From Pestalotiopsis fici W106-1 (taxonomy: Eukaryota > Ascomycota > Sordariomycetes > Amphisphaeriales > Sporocadaceae), in NCBI RefSeq assembly GCF_000516985.1, contig NW_006917091.1:1750977-1814976 (forward strand): a DNA stretch of 64,000 nt, in the 5' to 3' direction. The position numbers were made by a program, and so were the translations under genes. Positions 46,801-57,458 of the stretch are shown piece after piece (position 1 is the first letter of the stretch; every line of letters starts with the position of its first letter). Below the pieces are notes generated by a model, which was given only the letters and a program-made list of their open reading frames with translations, had not been told where the DNA came from and ran no database searches.

Positions 46801-48440
46801 AAAATAAAAATAAAAACTAATAAAATCATCACCAAACTACTGATTAAGAACGTCTACAAAGTGCGGTACTGTTTTACTTCGCACCACTGCACAACAAATT
46901 AATAAGGATATAATTTCTGAAAACAGCTTGATTGCAACTTGGCCTAAATCCCATTGTGCTGCAAAGTAATGCGCATTACTCGGCACTTCAGACTGTATAC
47001 TAATTTGCACATGGTAGATATAAAACGGCAACAGCCCAAGTTTAATTCACCACCCATGAGAATTCGAGTACGCACGCATAAGGTGTTTGTGAAGAGTCAT
47101 GTCTTGATCGCATGTCGGTGCTCATTGACTCATCTTCCTAGTATTGCTCATTATGGTCGCGGCATCGGGAGCAGGGTGTATTATTCCTTGTCATACACGG
47201 CACCACGTCACCAAGATTGACAATATCCATTTGGCGATATGGTGGGTGACCATAGTACGGAATAGTACTATGGTGTACGCACGAATACATACTAGCAATA
47301 AATGCAATGCCGAGGGCTGAACTTGGAAGCAGTGAGAAGTGCGTGCAGCCACGCTTAAATGCGGACCATAAACCTTATGGGGTCGAAATAATAGTCGACC
47401 ATATATTAGATTGACATAGATTGGTCGCGGTTGAGAAAACTGGGGCAATGTCAATTTTCAACCTTGAATTGGACTTTACACTGCAGCTGATTCGTTGAAA
47501 GAGTGTTCAAGCGAGACTGGTTGCAACGCTCGAATAGGGAATTGGCAAAAAAAAAAAGTTGTATGAACCGTTTCTAAATGTTTACTACAAGGGTCCGTCC
47601 CATCACCATACGCTCGCGGCGAGCAAGTTTGGCAATTGCCGTGGGTTTGTGTTCCGCAGCATCGGCGATGGCCAGCTTGGATGATGATCTGCATCGATGC
47701 CACCAATTTATTCTGCGTGGAATTATTGATCGTGATCCGCTTCGCCAGATTTGTTGTGTTGTTGACTCTTTCCGAGCTCCGATAATGGTCCGAGACTGGT
47801 CAGAGAGCCCTGAAGCTGGATAGATCTGGGGTATCCCGTCTTACATCATTGGGCTCGAGCTGCAAATTTTTGCGGCGGGAGAACCAATGGCACGCAGCCA
47901 AAGCCCATGCACATACAAATGCTCCCTGCTTTGTCTAGTAGGAAGACATCTTAATTTCTATTGGGAGCGAGGCGTGGGAAAACTGTTTTGCGGTGACAAT
48001 GGGAAAATTCTTCGCGGAACCAGCATATGAGATCCCCGTGACCGGTCCTAGATCGCAGGGGAACCAACTGTGCTATCTGCACGCCAAACCACTTTTCAGC
48101 TTAGCGCACAGCACCTTGGCGGGCCAATTCTAAGAATTTTTTTTTTCTTGAGCTTGTCAATTGTCCCTCATTGTTATCTTATCGCTGCCCACTGAGAAAA
48201 AGAGCTACTACTAGAACTAGGGACCGGGGCGGTAGAGTCACGAACTCCCGGCATCCTTGAGAGACCGACCTTTTCCTCTTAACCCTCGACCTCGACCAAC
48301 TTTCTCTTCTGCCCCTTCAGATAGCTTTCAATTGACCTTAGCTAGGGGTGCAATTTCGAGATCAGGTCTCTCGAGAGGTCCTTCAGTCCACACCTTGGAG
48401 ACCATAGCTCTTGTCACAGCTCCCCTCCAAGGTAGCAGCT
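43897..48440. other. gene-poor region of 4.5 kb
   Basis: No recognisable gene. It holds the repeat set annotated separately at 45210-45960, an A/T-rich stretch near 46790-46840, and the promoter and leader of the carbamoyl-phosphate synthase gene at its right end (pyrimidine-rich from 48240). Open frames such as 47578-47823 (81 aa, ATG-initiated) have no supporting features. Confidence 0.5.
45210..45960 (+). repeat. set of five related ~30-bp motifs, three in direct tandem at 32-bp spacing
   Basis: Five copies begin with GGCAGTTTA and continue with GTC-N-T-CC-AGGAC-like sequence: about 45211-45238, 45810-45837, 45868-45899, 45900-45931 and 45932-45960. Copies 3 and 4 are 32 bp each and differ at only two positions; copy 5 follows directly. 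Copy 2 lies 58 bp before copy 3, and copy 1 is about 600 bp upstream of it. No other copy was noticed in the window. Function unknown. Confidence 0.88.
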
Positions 48441-51400
48441 ATGGCTTTCTCCACAAAGTTCGCCCAGCGAGCTCCGGCTGCTGTCCTCCGCCATGGTCGT
48501 CGTCTCCCGACCGCGCTGCCTCGCCGACAGCTGACCAGCTCGCCTTCTCCCGCTTACACCAAGCTGGTCTCTGCCACTCGCGCTGAGCAATGGAACCAGA
48601 GGAGGAACTTCACAGCCTCGGCAGCCTGTGCTGCTGTCTCCCAAGAGGCCCCCAACCCAAAGGCATACATTGAGAGCGGTGTCATAAAACCCAAGGAGAT
48701 TGTCGATGTCAAGAAGGTCCTCGTCATCGGTAGTGGTGGTCTTGCCATTGGTCAAGCCGGAGAGTTCGACTATTCTGGTTGGTTGCCCCCTCGACTATAC
48801 CCGCGCCTGCGCAAAGTAAACAATTGCTCCCAATTGGCGGTTAACTACGAGTCATGAGAGTTCCTGAATGTTAACCTAGCTCTTGTAAAGGTTCCCAAGC
48901 TCTCAAGGCCTTGAAGGAGGCTGGTGTCGCTTCGGTGCTCATCAACCCCAACATTGCCACTATCCAGACTGCCCACGTCCTCGCCGATGAGGTCTACTAC
49001 CTCCCCGTTACCCCCGAATACGTCTCATACGTTATCGAGCGGGAACGTCCAGATGGAGTCTTCCTGTCTTTTGGTGGTCAGACTGCGCTGAACCTGGGTG
49101 TGCAGATGCAGCGCATGGGTTTGTTTGAGCGATATGGCGTCAAGGTGCTGGGTACCAGTGTTCACACTCTGGAGCTCAGTGAAGACAGAGATCTCTTCGC
49201 CAAGGCTTTGAACGAGATCAACATCCCCATTGCCCACTCCATTGCTGTCAACACTGTTGATGAGGCGCTTGATGCTGCTGACAAGGTCGGCTACCCCATT
49301 ATCGTCCGAGCCGCCTATGCCCTGGGTGGTCTCGGTTCTGGTTTCGCCAACAACCGTGAGGAGCTCCGCAACATGGCCGCTCGCTCTCTGACCCTCTCTC
49401 CTCAAATTTTGGTTGAAAAGTCGCTCAAGGGCTGGAAAGAACTCGAATATGAGGTCGTTCGTGACGCCAACGACAACTGTATCACCGTGTGCAACATGGA
49501 GAACTTTGATCCCCTTGGTACCCACACTGGTGACTCTATTGTCGTTGCCCCCAGTCAGACCCTGAGCGACGAGGAGTACCACATGCTCCGATCCGCCGCT
49601 ATCAAGATTGTTCGCCACCTTGGAGTTGTTGGAGAGTGTAACGTTCAATACGCTCTGCAGCCCGATGGCCTTGACTACCGTGTTATCGAGGTCAACGCCC
49701 GTCTTTCTCGATCCTCCGCACTGGCCTCCAAGGCTACTGGTTACCCTCTCGCTTACACTGCTGCCAAGATCGGTCTTGGTCACACTCTGCCCGAGCTCCC
49801 GAACGCCGTTACCCGCACTACCACCGCCAACTTTGAGCCGTCTCTCGACTACATCGTCACAAAGATGCCCCGATGGGATCTCGCCAAGTTCCAGCATGTT
49901 AAGCGCGACATTGGCAGTGCCATGAAGTCTGTTGGTGAGGTCATGGCCATTGGCCGAACCTTTGAGGAGTCCTTCCAGAAGGCCATTCGACAGGTCGACC
50001 CCAACTTCCTCGGTTTCCAGGGTGACAAGTTCGACAACCTTGACGATGTCCTTGCTAACCCTACTGATCGACGATGGTTGGCTGTTGGCCAGGCTATGCT
50101 CCACGAGGGCTACACAGTTGACCGGGTCCACGAGCTGAGCAAGATCGACAAGTGGTTCTTGTACAAGCTCGAGAACCTTGTCAAGTGTGTCCGCGAGATG
50201 GAAGCCGTTGGCAGCCTGGAGAACCTGAAGCGTGACCTGGTACTCAAGGCCAAGAAGCTCGGTTTCTCTGACAAGCAGATTGCCAACGCCGTCAAGAGCA
50301 AGGAGACTGCTGTTCGCGCTCTCCGTCAAAGCATGGGTATCCGACCGTGGGTCAAGAAGATTGACACTCTGGCTGCCGAGTTCCCTGCTGATACCAACTA
50401 TCTCTACACTACCTACAACGCTAGCTCTCACGATGTCACCTTTGAGGACCAGGGTACTCTCGTCCTGGGAAGCGGTGTCTACAGAATCGGTAGCTCTGTC
50501 GAGTTTGACTGGTGCGGTGTCTCGACCAGTCTTGCTCTTCGCGATCTCAAGAAGAAGACTGTCATGATCAACGTATGTACTCCTTCGTCACAAATTTGTA
50601 CACCAAGACCTTGCTAACTTTTTCATAGTACAACCCGTGAGTAGAATTCTTGAACTGTTTATGTGCTGTGGCCCGAACGACCCACGTTGGTCCTAGTAGC
50701 ACGGAGGATATCATAATCAACCGAGGCGAACAAGAATGCTGACTTGATACGTTAATTAGGGAGACAATGAGTACTGACTTCGACTATGCCGACAAGCTGT
50801 ACTTTGAGGAACTCAGCTACGAGCGTGTCATGGATATTTACGAGCTCGAGAATGCCTCTGGTGTTGTCGTTTCCGTGGGTGGTCAGCTTCCGCAGAACAG
50901 TAAGTCCTCAAACCTTGCACTCTTGCCAGGAGAAGAAAAACAGCTGACATACTTGACTCAAGTTGCCCTCCGTCTTCAGGCAGAGGGTGGTGCCAACGTT
51001 CTCGGTACCAACCCTGAGGATATTGACAAGGCCGAGGACCGACAGAAGTTCTCTGAGATCCTCGACAGCATTGGCGTCGACCAGCCCGCTTGGAAGGAGC
51101 TTACCTCTGTCGCTGACGCTGAGAAGTTTGCCCAGGAGGTCAGCTACCCTGTGCTCGTCCGCCCCAGTTACGTCCTGTCTGGTGCCGCCATGACTGTCAT
51201 CCGCAGCCAGGAAGACCTGAAGGAGAAGCTTGAGGCCGCCAGCAACGTCTCTCCCGACCACCCTGTTGTCATCACCAAGTTCATCGAGGGTGCCCAGGAA
51301 ATCGATGTCGACGGTGTCGCCTCGAACGGAGAACTCCTCGTTCACGCTGTTAGTGAGCACGTTGAGCAGGCTGGTGTCCACTCTGGTGATGCCACTCTGG

Positions 51401-52299
51401 TTCTGCCCCCAGTTAACCAGGACGAGCGTACCCTGGAGCGCCTCAAGGAGATTGCTCGCAAGGTGGCCAAGGCTTGGAAGATCACTGGACCCTTCAACAT
51501 GCAGATCATCAAGGCCGAGAACCCCGAGGGTGGCGAGCCTCAGTTGAAGGTCATTGAGTGCAACCTGCGCGCTTCCCGATCGTTCCCCTTCGTCAGCAAG
51601 GTCTTGGGTACCAACTTCATTGATGTTGCCACCAAGGCTCTGGTTGGCCAGGACGTCCCCGAACCCGTTGATCTTATGGCCAAGAAGCGTGACTACCTCG
51701 CTGTCAAGGTTCCTCAGTTCTCCTGGACCCGTCTTGCTGGTGCCGACCCCTTCCTCGGTGTCGAGATGGCCAGTACTGGAGAGATGGCTTGCTTCGGTAA
51801 GGACCTGATTGAGGCCTACTGGACTTCGCTGCAGTCGTCCATGAACTTCCGTGTCCCTGAGCCTGGTGAGGGTATCCTCTTTGGTGGAGAGATCTCTAAG
51901 GACTGGTTGACCAAGGTTGCCGACTACATTTCCCCCCTTGGCTACAAGTTTTATGCCGCCGACAACCACGTCAAGGAGTTCCTCGAGTCGAGCACCAAGG
52001 ACAAGGTCAGTGTCGAGGTTATCGAGTTCCCCAAGGAGGATAAGCGTGCCCTCCGTGAGGTCTTTGAGAAGTACAACATCCGTGGTGTGTTCAACCTGGC
52101 CATGTCCAGGGCCAGGACAGTCACCGACGTTGACTACGTCATGCGCCGAAACGCTGTCGACTTTGGCGTTCCGCTATTCATGGAGCCCCAGACGGCCATG
52201 CTCTTTGCTCAGTGCATGAGCGAGAAGCTGCCTCGCAAGGAGGGTATCCCCTCTGAAGTCCGCCGATGGTCCGACTTTGTTGGCAACAAGGCATTGTAA
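48441..52299 (+). CDS. cpa2: carbamoyl-phosphate synthase, arginine-specific, large subunit (mitochondrial)
   Basis: Five exons: 48441-48777, 48891-50572, 50629-50636 (8 nt), 50760-50899 and 50963-52299; 1167 aa. The start is the ATG at 48441 (CAGCTATGGC), giving an Arg/Ala/Ser-rich presequence for mitochondrial import. Two homologous synthetase halves are visible: the first begins [27 protein letters not shown] and includes an ATP-grasp domain ([18 protein letters not shown]); the second has the [11 protein letters not shown] linker and another ATP-grasp domain ([16 protein letters not shown]). A C-terminal MGS-like regulatory domain follows ([20 protein letters not shown]). The enzyme makes carbamoyl phosphate from bicarbonate, ATP and ammonia supplied by a separate glutaminase subunit, for citrulline synthesis; it corresponds to N. 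crassa arg-3 and yeast CPA2. No fused aspartate transcarbamylase is present, which excludes the pyrimidine enzyme. Confidence 0.96.
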
Positions 52300-53636
52300 A
52301 TAAGTCATTTGAGGTAATGAAAATCTTGGGATCGGGTTCTAGAGAGAAGGAAGAGAAAAAGAAAGCCTGTTCCTTCACCATATTAAATATCCGTACCATT
52401 CCATGACCGCGAGGTACTCGGGTCGGTCTGGCAGGCGTTCGATTAACGGTTTGCGAGTTTGCGTGGTGGGCAATATTTGGGTCTGAGATTTATACTGAAT
52501 ATAAAGCGAATTTAAATATATACTCTACTCTACTGTGTTTTGAAATGCAAGGAAACGTGGTTCTCGTTACAGGGAACGGGGACTACCCAGGTCTTGGCTG
52601 TGCTACGCCTTCGTACATTTGCTGTACGACAAGAATCCAGAAACGGTCTCTTATTTGTGCCTATTTTGGTGTAGGAGAGTCGACGAGGCTGGCAAGGGCA
52701 TCATATGTTTTCGAATGTGCAAATTGATTGAGAAGATCGTATTACTTTCATTCAGCTTCCTAGCCAGACTGTGTTGTAAGAACGCAACAAGGTTAGATTC
52801 CAAAGCAATAGAACAGGCGCGAAGGGTCAATTCATGCAGTGCAGCACCTGCGTCCAAAGCGAAGTCTTGAAATGAGGCACATCGACAGGAAGACGGGGAG
52901 ACTGTCCTCGGCCAAGGATGAGGGGTGTTGCTCTTTGGGTGGATATCCAATAGATGGATGCTCTTGCGGTCATTCTTGTATCAGTTAGTCAAGAATTACG
53001 CGTGCTTCTGGGGCAATACCTTTCTACCAGGCCAACCATTCAAGACTGTCACATCTGACGTGTCGTACTACAGTAAAAAAATATTCAGGCAACAACTTTC
53101 AAAAACCGTCTGAGTACTGTTGAGGGTCTGTGGGAGAAATGCTTTGCAGAATACTCGATGTCAGCTACGAATTACCGGAATTTCCTATGTTCTAGCGATC
53201 AAGCGAATGGTAATCATACCATCCTCGCCATCGATACCGACCAATTCCCGAGTATACCATCCTTTGGATTACAAACCTCCGCCTGTAAGCTTTCCCATGC
53301 ATCTTTCGTAAACCAGCTATCATGGGCCCAACCACGCTACACAGGGCTTACGAATCTGTGACGGACAATTACAGTGCCACATACTTGCAGACGCACAACC
53401 GACGGAGCTGTGCCACAAGAATGCACGACTTATAATTGGTTCAGCGATGCTAGAGCACAGACCAAATCGCCAACAGCAAAAGGCGCTACCTTGAATGGAG
53501 GATCGCATTTCTGTTGGTTGGCGATATCATTATAATTATACCACTGCAATCCCAGATTTCCAAGATCCATTTCTTCCCCCTAAGTGTTCCTTCTCTTGGA
53601 CTTCAAGCGCTTACCAATCACGAATCATCAACCACC
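52300..53636. other. intergenic region
   Basis: Holds the 3' flank of cpa2 and the promoter side of the aldo-keto reductase. Only short random frames are present. Confidence 0.5.
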
Positions 53637-54850
53637 ATGAGCGCGCCAAAGATCTTTTTCGGGGCCGGTCTCTTCAACAAGAATCACGGCTACAACTCTG
53701 CCGATGACATCAAGCCATGGCTGGAACCACTCTTGGAGAGCAAGGACATAATCAGCGGAATCGACAGCGCCGTTGCCTATCAAGAATGCGAGGAGTGGCT
53801 TGGTCAGATCAAGTTGGGATCGCAATACGGCTTCTCCATTGACACTAAACTCTCTGGTGGTGGTCATCCTGCCCTGGTCGCAACCAAGGAGAATGTCATT
53901 GCTCAGGCCAAAGAGAGCTTGAGCAAGATTGGAATTGAGCAGGTGAGTATCATACGGATGAATGGCCTTGATACTGTTTTTCCATTCTCAATCGCATTGA
54001 CTTCTGAGCCCATCCACCAACAATGCAACGCATTGAGGCGACTCCTTTCCTTCTTCAAAGCTACCGGACCTGCCGGACCGGATGGTCGGATGGTCGGGTG
54101 GTGTCATAATCACACAATAGGCGACTGATGTTTTTTTTTTTTAATATCTAGTTTGGAATTCTTTACTTGCATGCCCCGGACGCACGTGTCCCTGTCGAAG
54201 AGATGCTCTCTGGGTTTGATGCGCTTTACAAGGAGGGCGTTTTCAAGCACTTTGGACTCGCCAACCACAGCGCTGCGCAGATCGAGGAAATCGTAAAGGC
54301 TTGCAAAGCAAACAACTTTGTACTCCCATCGTTCTTTCAAGGCAGCTATAACCCCATTGCCCGCTTGCCTGAAGATGAATTACTCCCCGTTCTGCGGAAA
54401 CACAACATCACTTTTGTAGCCTACAGCCCCATGGCCGGCAGCTTCCTTGCAAAGCCCGCGCAATCATTCCGCGATGATCCGGAATCCTTCCAGGGACGCT
54501 GGAATAAAGAGAGTTTCCTCGGCAAGATCCACCACTTTCTCTACAGCAGGCCTCTGACTCTGCAAACCCTGGATAAGTGGCACGAGATTGCCGAGGCCGA
54601 GGGCATCTCGGGCGCAGAAATGGCCTACCGCTGGGTGGCCTACCACTCTGCTCTCACCAAGGACGACGGCATGGTCATTGGGGCAACGACAATAGAGCAG
54701 TGGAAGAGCAACCTTGAGGGGATACAAAAAGGCCCTCTCAGCCCTCACGCGGCGGCCAAGATTGATGCTCTGTGGACCCCTGAACTGAAAGCTGGTAGCT
54801 TCCTGGACCACTTTCAGACAATCCAAGCGCTGACAATTTCTCCCATGTAA
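53637..54850 (+). CDS. aldo-keto reductase (AKR7/aflatoxin-aldehyde-reductase-like)
   Basis: Exon 1 is 53637-53942, intron 53943-54151 (209 nt, with a T-rich tract before CTAG), exon 2 54152-54850; 334 aa. The ATG at 53637 sits in ACCACCATGAG; the open frame upstream has no structural support. The catalytic tetrad is visible: Asp43 and Tyr48 (GIDSAVAYQE), Lys71 (DTKLSG) and His109 (LYLHAPD). Later AKR segments include GLANHSAAQIEEIV, PSFFQGSYNPIAR, FVAYSPMAGSFL and the C-terminal NADPH-binding VIGATTIEQ. These enzymes reduce aldehydes and ketones with NADPH in the cytosol. Sequence style is closest to AKR7. It is followed in the same direction by an amidase gene about 530 bp away; a shared role is inference only. 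Confidence 0.92.
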
Positions 54851-55376
54851 TTTGTTCAATCAGACCCACGGGTTTCTGGGGAAAGGTGACATGACGAGGG
54901 TACATGGCGCTCCACAAGAAGTAGCGTAAAAGGGAGGAGCCGAAGCGACATGTTATCAGGTTTGCATACCAGTTGGAATATATTATTATATAATGAAGAT
55001 GCAAAATTGCCTGGATTCGTATCTTTATGGTTGGGTGCAACCAAACCTCCACTACTACTTGGACAAAAAATATCTTGATTGGCTGCGTGAATGTATAAAA
55101 GCTTTATGGAGCCACTAGAGGGGAGAGTTCTAGGGAGGGAAGCTCGAGGCGAGGACACTATAGCCCGTTCAGGTTCACTATTGGCCCGAGCTTGTCTATA
55201 GTGCAGCCTGGGTGTTGAGAGGGAGATTTCTAGATAAAAAGAACATGATACAACGCAAGTTGAATTTGCACTCTAATCTTTCAAATACGTCGATTGCTTT
55301 GTCTGTCTATTCAAACACATTTTGTTCCAACTTCCTCCTTCTTGGCACGGATTCATCCCCCGACAGCCTTCCAACC
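54851..55376. promoter_or_regulatory. intergenic region upstream of the amidase gene
   Basis: AT-rich segment between two co-oriented genes. The amidase frame is open back to 55212 without a good ATG context, so this part is probably leader. Confidence 0.4.
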
Positions 55377-57449
55377 ATGGCGACTTCCGGGTGCAATCCC
55401 ACGCATTTAAACCTGGTCGAGGCTACTATTCGTGAGCTTCAATATGCTCTCGAGATTGGAGCCATCACGAGTGTGGAGTTGGTGTCACTCTATCTCCATC
55501 GTATTGGAAAATTCGACTGCCAAGGCCCCAGGCTCAACTCTGTCTGCGTTCTGAACCCAAACGTATTTGACGAAGCGCAAAGGTCCGATGACTACCGTGC
55601 TTCGGGCAAACCACCTAGAGCTCTTGAAGGCATCCCCTTTACCGTCAAGGACAGCTTCATGGTCAAGGGTATGACTGTAGCCGCTGGATCTCCAGCATTC
55701 CGCGACTTGGTCTCCTCAGAAGACGCTGCCATTGTCACCTTTCTGCGAGATGCCGGCGCCATCGTGCTAGGAAAGACCAACATGCCGGCCATGGCCGACG
55801 GCGGCAGCCAGCGCGGACTCTACGGGAGGGCAGAGAGCCCGTACAACCAGACATATTCAACCACGGCGTGCGCGTCTGGCTCTTCCAACGGCTGCGGCAC
55901 CTCGACGGCGGCGAGTCTGGCCGCTTTTGGGTTTGCGGGCGAGACGGTCTCCTCAGGCCGATCTCCTGCCTCCAATAACGCCCTGGTCGGTTATTCGCCT
56001 TCGCGCGGCGTCATACCCAACCGTGGACAATGGCCACTCTACCCGACTTGCGACGTTATTGTCCCCCATACACGGTCCATGCGTGACCTTTTCGATGTGC
56101 TCAACGTTATTGTGTCGGACGACGTGCAGTCAGCACGAGGTATCGACTTTTGGAGAAACAATCCAGTTGTGTCGATCCCTAAATCATCAGATACCCGCCC
56201 AGCAGACTATAGCGGCCTGGAGGATGCCAATGCGCTTTCTGGGAAACGCATCGGAGTGCCACGATGCTTCCTTGGGCACGCCGACGCAAAGCCATCTCAT
56301 TTCATACACGAAGATGTCCTCGCACTCTGGCGAGAGGCCAAGGCCGCCCTCGAAGCACTCGGCGCCACGGTGGTGGAAACGGAATTCCCTCTGCTTGAGC
56401 AGTACGCCAAACAGGATTTCCCCGGTCAAGGCTGTAACGTTCCTGGGATGACCGAGGCGTGGGTCGGCATCGAGCGCTGTCAGATGATTGCCACCGCCTG
56501 GGACGACTTTTTAAGAAATAATCAAAGTCCCCAGTATCCCAATCTAGCGGCTGCCAACCCCGACGAAATTCACCCGCACATTGCCCCCATGGATGACGCG
56601 TCCCGCTTTTCCGAGGTACAGAATCAAGTCAGATACTCCGATATGATCAAAGCAGTGAGAGACCGGAAGGAAAAGACGCTGTACAGCTTTGCCGGCATGG
56701 ACGAGGCGCTCCCAGCTTTAGAGAACATGCGAAAGAAGACCCTTGAATTATGGATGGATGCACAAGACATTGATCTCCTGGCCTTTCCAACCAATGGAGA
56801 CGTTGCGTACGCCGATGCCGATGAGTCTTTCCAGTCCATGCAGCATGCTCTACAAGATGGCATCAAGTATTCCAACGGCGGCCGGGCGCTCAAGCATCTG
56901 GGCGTGCCCTGCATCACTCTCCCCATGGGTTTGATGGCGAGCAAGCAAATGCCCTTAGGCATCACGTTTGCCACAAAGGCTTATGCCGACAATGATTTGC
57001 TGCGGTACGCCTACGCCTATGAGACCATTTCAAGAAAGCGAACCGCTCCGCTGCTGGCGCCAGCCCTTTCTACAGACTTGATACTTTTGCATCAAAACTT
57101 GTTTGTTATGGCCAAAGAAAAGCCCATCATGGATGTAACCTCTGCGACGTGGGAGAAGACACAGACTACTGAATTCGAGGTCCGGAAAGTTTCAATAGAG
57201 TGTATGTTGTACTCGTCGGCGCCAGCTGAGGAAGTTTGCTCTTTTAGGGTATTCGTCAACGGAGATGAACACGGTAACCCCATCAGGAGAGACGGGGATC
57301 GCTGGAAATGGAATGCTCAGCTATCGCGACCTAGAGTGTTTGAAAGATATCCGACCATCGCAAAAGTACCCAAGGATCATTTTCTCGTAGTGTTGGTTTC
57401 GAAATTGGAAAGCGGGAGGGCTGCTGGGTCCATGGTATTGATAGATTGA
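55377..57449 (+). CDS. amidase-signature family hydrolase with C-terminal extension
   Basis: Single exon. I chose the ATG at 55377 (CCAACCATGG), giving 690 aa; the frame is open another 55 codons upstream, but that part looks like leader. Amidase-signature features: catalytic Lys91 in EGIPFTVKDSF, the Ser-rich block CASGSSNGCGTSTAAS (residues about 165-180) carrying the cis-Ser, and a block ETVSSGRSPASNNALVGYSPSRG where the nucleophile Ser (about 196) is expected. The second block departs from the usual GTDTGGSIR form. The family hydrolyses carboxamide bonds through a Ser-cisSer-Lys triad. The last roughly 110 residues, after the region with LGVPCITLPMGL, form a beta-rich-looking extension not typical of simple amidases. 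Its stop is 9 bp from that of the convergent Zn2Cys6 gene. Confidence 0.9.
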   Translation: MATSGCNPTHLNLVEATIRELQYALEIGAITSVELVSLYLHRIGKFDCQGPRLNSVCVLNPNVFDEAQRSDDYRASGKPPRALEGIPFTVKDSFMVKGMTVAAGSPAFRDLVSSEDAAIVTFLRDAGAIVLGKTNMPAMADGGSQRGLYGRAESPYNQTYSTTACASGSSNGCGTSTAASLAAFGFAGETVSSGRSPASNNALVGYSPSRGVIPNRGQWPLYPTCDVIVPHTRSMRDLFDVLNVIVSDDVQSARGIDFWRNNPVVSIPKSSDTRPADYSGLEDANALSGKRIGVPRCFLGHADAKPSHFIHEDVLALWREAKAALEALGATVVETEFPLLEQYAKQDFPGQGCNVPGMTEAWVGIERCQMIATAWDDFLRNNQSPQYPNLAAANPDEIHPHIAPMDDASRFSEVQNQVRYSDMIKAVRDRKEKTLYSFAGMDEALPALENMRKKTLELWMDAQDIDLLAFPTNGDVAYADADESFQSMQHALQDGIKYSNGGRALKHLGVPCITLPMGLMASKQMPLGITFATKAYADNDLLRYAYAYETISRKRTAPLLAPALSTDLILLHQNLFVMAKEKPIMDVTSATWEKTQTTEFEVRKVSIECMLYSSAPAEEVCSFRVFVNGDEHGNPIRRDGDRWKWNAQLSRPRVFERYPTIAKVPKDHFLVVLVSKLESGRAAGSMVLID

Positions 57450-57458
57450 CTTGGCAGG

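Noticed and set aside
46965..46980. Perfect 16-bp palindrome AGTAATGCGCATTACT
   Set aside because: About one 16-bp perfect palindrome is expected by chance in a window of this length, and nothing around it suggests a function.
47249..47274. Hairpin with two perfect 10-bp arms and a 6-nt loop (arm ACCATAGTAC)
   Set aside because: Single occurrence, no T-tract, adjacent gene or conserved context. One such hairpin in a 64-kb window is not surprising.
47578..47823. 81-codon ATG-initiated frame
   Set aside because: Arg-rich start could mimic a presequence, but there is no homologous-looking segment, intron or partner frame; treated as chance.
48240..48440. Arginine attenuator peptide uORF in the cpa2 leader
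   Set aside because: That regulatory uORF belongs to the small-subunit gene (arg-2/CPA1). No short ATG-initiated frame of that kind was recognised in this leader.
49025..51969. Long antisense open frames (468 and 353 codons) within cpa2
   Set aside because: They mirror the biased codons of the sense gene and have Val/Leu/Ser/Asn-rich composition without domain features.
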